A DNA stretch of 6,998 bases from Candidatus Zixiibacteriota bacterium. GTDB lineage: Bacteria; Zixibacteria; MSB-5A5; UBA10806. A program made the translations under genes and the position numbers. Positions 4,837 through 6,998 of this stretch are shown piece by piece; the stretch's first letter is position 1, and every line of letters starts with the position of its first letter. The DNA lies in assembly GCA_003520965.1 (NCBI GenBank), contig DOTU01000114.1:1-6998 (forward strand), read 5' to 3'. The notes beneath the pieces are model-generated. The model did not search any database, was not told where the DNA came from, and saw nothing but the letters and a program-made list of their open reading frames with translations.

Positions 4837-6998
4837 GTTTTCACCGTAAAGGCGGCCCCTCCACGCTTGGAGCTCACCCAGTCGGCCACAAATTGCAAAT
4901 CGGCGGCGTTGATGGTAGTAATAGCGGTTTTGGTCACGCCGGCCGGCGTATTTGTCGACTGGAATGGCGCCAGACCGAGCATATAGCGCATAATCGCAGT
5001 TTCATCCTGGATTTGATCTACGGCAAATTCATCGCTGGTAAAATTATCACCGTTAAAATCGGGCTGATAACGAGTACTGCCTGTATTGTTGGCCTTAACC
5101 GTGATCTCAAAATGATCATGAATGGTTGTGCCCTCGAAATAATAATGCGGCACAAACTGGATGTATACCTTTTTGAAATCGTCATCGGCCGATTCCAGAT
5201 AGAACTTGCCGTTCAGTCGGGCATCTATCCGGTTTTGAAATTGACGCAAATGATCCAGCTTGCTGTCTATACTAGCCCAAGTTGCCCCACTATAATCATC
5301 GAAAAACCACTGAAGTTTGATACGTATCACCAGGGTACTGTCAAAATCGGATTTGCCGGTAATCATCAGATCGGCGGTTTCATCGGCGCCACATTTGTAC
5401 AGATAGAGATCAAATATACCGCTGCTTCCGTTATGCTTGTTCTCTTCATTGACTACCGACTTATAAATGTTATTCATTGCGTCTTTAATGAAGAACTTGT
5501 AACTCTTGCCCAGCCCATTTTCGACGTGAAAAACACTGTTGCCGGTCAGACGTTTGACATCGGTAGTTTCATTTACCCAGCGGCACCAGTACCAGAAATG
5601 ACGTAGCCTCGGAGCCTTGTTGCTCACCATCATCGCCCTATTGTCGATACAGTAAGGCATGCCCGGATACCACTGCTGGAATCTCGGCAGCGGCGGATTC
5701 CACCAGGTGATTCTATCGCTGTTATCGACTTCGAGCGATTCCCGATACTCGTCGTCCAATCCCATGGCATGTCCGATTTCATGGGCCATAGTGAAACGCG
5801 CGTAAGTTACGCTATCCTCTGAAACGGAGGCTCCATGCCCGCAATAATCGGGAGTTTTAAAATTTCCGTTGGTGATACCCATATCGGATCGTCCGCCATC
5901 AGCAAGGTGCAGGGTGACATTGCACTTGTGGGGATTAGCATCGCGGTGTTCGAAAAAAAAGAATGGCCAAACGACCAGTTTCCGGTTTTGAGGGTCAGCA
6001 TCAGGAACAAAATGATACTTTTTAGCCTGCCAGCGCGTGATTGCGTTGTTGAAACCCTGGGTGTCGAAATTGGCTACATGGTTGGCGTTGACTCCCGTAT
6101 CGAGGGTAAACTTGCATACCCAGTGGACAAGGAGCCCATCGATTCCCTTGCCATCGGGGTCCAGGCAATCCTTGAGATAATGCAAATCGAAATTACCCGC
6201 GCCGCTGACCACAGGTTCCACTATTGACGCCGTGGAGTGGTCATCGGGATCGCATTTAACGGCCGCCCTGACACCAATGTAATCGCCGGTATAGAGCCTT
6301 TTAAGGGTACAGTCATAAAAGTTGCTGTTCCAGGCAAAAAGCCTTGGCCGCCAGCCCATCAATATTTTATCGAATAAGTTCTTATCGACTGTACCGCTGG
6401 TGAGAAATCCTCTATCGCTATCGGAATTAATGATTTTCAATTTATGGGTGAAAATCGTGAAACGGTCGCTCGAGGTGACTGTCTCCGGATTCATGCTTCC
6501 ATTTACCAAAACCGTAGTATCGAGGTTGACGGTTATCACTCCACCGCTGCGATTCATAATGGTATCTGAAAACTTCACCCAATTTCCCCCGCGTTTCACC
6601 ATCCAGTTTTTGGAATGCCACTTTTCAGGAAGATCATAGAACTTGGAGCGTTCATCGAAATGCATCTGGGCCATCTCTTCGAGAGTCTTGGTCACGATCT
6701 TGGGAGCGTTGGGGTCTGAGCAATCCACCCATTGATCTTTCGTCTCGAAACTCAAATCAAGCGAAGTGCGAGCCGGATTTTTCCTGATTTTGATAGTATA
6801 AAACGACCTTGTATAGGTAATTCTGGAATAGATTTCTTTGGCGCCATCCTCGATTACTTTGATTTTCAAGCCATCGGGGATATAGAGCAACTGGTCAGTT
6901 TTAATATTCACAGTCTCAAATGCAAGATCGATCTGCTCAAGCGCTATATCTTCAGGATTAATATAGACCGGAGTGAAGTGGAGCTTGTTCCAAATCGG
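4833..6998 (-). CDS. Metzincin-type zinc metalloprotease-like multidomain protein (5' end outside window)
   Basis: The frame is open from the right edge to the TGA at 4835-4833, at least 721 codons. A GTG at 6911 would give 692 residues but has no ribosome site, and 29 sense codons precede it (PIWNKLHFTPVYINPEDIAL and onward), so the true start lies outside the window. Numbering from that GTG, the zinc motif is HEIGHAMGLDD at 377-387: His377, Glu378 and His381 with Gly384 and Asp387, i.e. HExxHxxGxxD, the metzincin form with Asp as third ligand, as in snapalysins. About 40 residues later RAMMVSNKAPRLRHFWYW (425-442) is a candidate Met-turn. The N-terminal region has YIPDGLKIKV (10-19) and FYDLPEKWHS (91-100), a pattern I associate from memory with type VI/contractile-system associated proteins. 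Residues after about 450 form further beta domains of unknown role. It is probably an endopeptidase delivered as an effector; delivery is inferred from neighbours. Confidence 0.85.
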   Translation of the reverse strand, partial: PIWNKLHFTPVYINPEDIALEQIDLAFETVNIKTDQLLYIPDGLKIKVIEDGAKEIYSRITYTRSFYTIKIRKNPARTSLDLSFETKDQWVDCSDPNAPKIVTKTLEEMAQMHFDERSKFYDLPEKWHSKNWMVKRGGNWVKFSDTIMNRSGGVITVNLDTTVLVNGSMNPETVTSSDRFTIFTHKLKIINSDSDRGFLTSGTVDKNLFDKILMGWRPRLFAWNSNFYDCTLKRLYTGDYIGVRAAVKCDPDDHSTASIVEPVVSGAGNFDLHYLKDCLDPDGKGIDGLLVHWVCKFTLDTGVNANHVANFDTQGFNNAITRWQAKKYHFVPDADPQNRKLVVWPFFFFEHRDANPHKCNVTLHLADGGRSDMGITNGNFKTPDYCGHGASVSEDSVTYARFTMAHEIGHAMGLDDEYRESLEVDNSDRITWWNPPLPRFQQWYPGMPYCIDNRAMMVSNKAPRLRHFWYWCRWVNETTDVKRLTGNSVFHVENGLGKSYKFFIKDAMNNIYKSVVNEENKHNGSSGIFDLYLYKCGADETADLMITGKSDFDSTLVIRIKLQWFFDDYSGATWASIDSKLDHLRQFQNRIDARLNGKFYLESADDDFKKVYIQFVPHYYFEGTTIHDHFEITVKANNTGSTRYQPDFNGDNFTSDEFAVDQIQDETAIMRYMLGLAPFQSTNTPAGVTKTAITTINAADLQFVADWVSSKRGGAAFTVKT

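Noticed and set aside
4936..4949. Perfect 14-base palindrome ACGCCGGCCGGCGT
   Set aside because: It lies inside the protease coding region and is explained by the codons for Thr-Pro-Ala-Gly-Val; no second copy was noticed in the window.
4893..5606. Plus-strand open frame of 237 codons
   Set aside because: It lies entirely inside the metalloprotease gene on the other strand, which carries a clear zinc motif; its own product shows no recognisable domain.
5953..5960. Run of eight A (T on the coding strand), a possible slippage site
   Set aside because: It encodes four consecutive Phe in a frame that stays open through the zinc motif to the stop, so no frameshift is needed.
1..6998. tRNA, rRNA, CRISPR, insertion sequence or attachment site
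   Set aside because: No repeat array, RNA-gene signature, transposase motif or terminal inverted repeat was seen on reading; the coding genes account for nearly all of the window.

Overview
The window holds six tightly packed protein-coding genes, all on the minus strand, so transcription runs from the right edge to the left. The genes at both edges are cut by the window: the right one has lost its start and the left one its end. Gaps between genes are 8 to 30 bases, and one junction is a 4-base stop/start overlap, so this looks like part of one operon. I see no RNA gene, insertion sequence, CRISPR array, convincing terminator or internal promoter, and no gene-free stretch over 300 bases. The source looks like a Gram-negative-type bacterium with mid-range GC and the standard code. 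Most starts have weak Shine-Dalgarno sequences. The phylum cannot be read from the sequence.

In transcription order the genes are: (1) a large metzincin-type zinc metalloprotease-like protein (6998 to 4833, 5' end outside the window), with a perfect HExxHxxGxxD zinc motif in the middle of a long multidomain chain; (2) a PQQ-type beta-propeller-like protein with an N-terminal signal peptide, whose ATG overlaps the protease stop; (3) a 140-residue DcrB/DUF1795-family protein without a signal peptide, resembling the Eag adaptor/chaperones of type VI secretion effectors; (4) a 296-residue all-beta protein with two Ig-like stretches and a C-terminal transthyretin-like module of the kind linked to VgrG and other secretion-spike proteins; (5) a 469-residue transglutaminase-like protein with an aligned Cys-His-Asp triad and a basic amphipathic N-terminus; (6) a beta-rich, possibly propeller-like protein running off the left edge.

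My reading is an effector/adaptor cassette of a contractile secretion system (type VI or a relative). Two enzymes without visible signal peptides (the protease N-terminus is not visible) accompany an Eag-like chaperone and a spike-type accessory domain. Each enzyme gene is followed directly by a beta-propeller-like gene, which could be an immunity or partner protein. No VgrG, Hcp, PAAR, sheath or baseplate gene lies in the window, so this rests on family resemblance and gene order. The protein family calls come from motif recognition by eye, not from a search.
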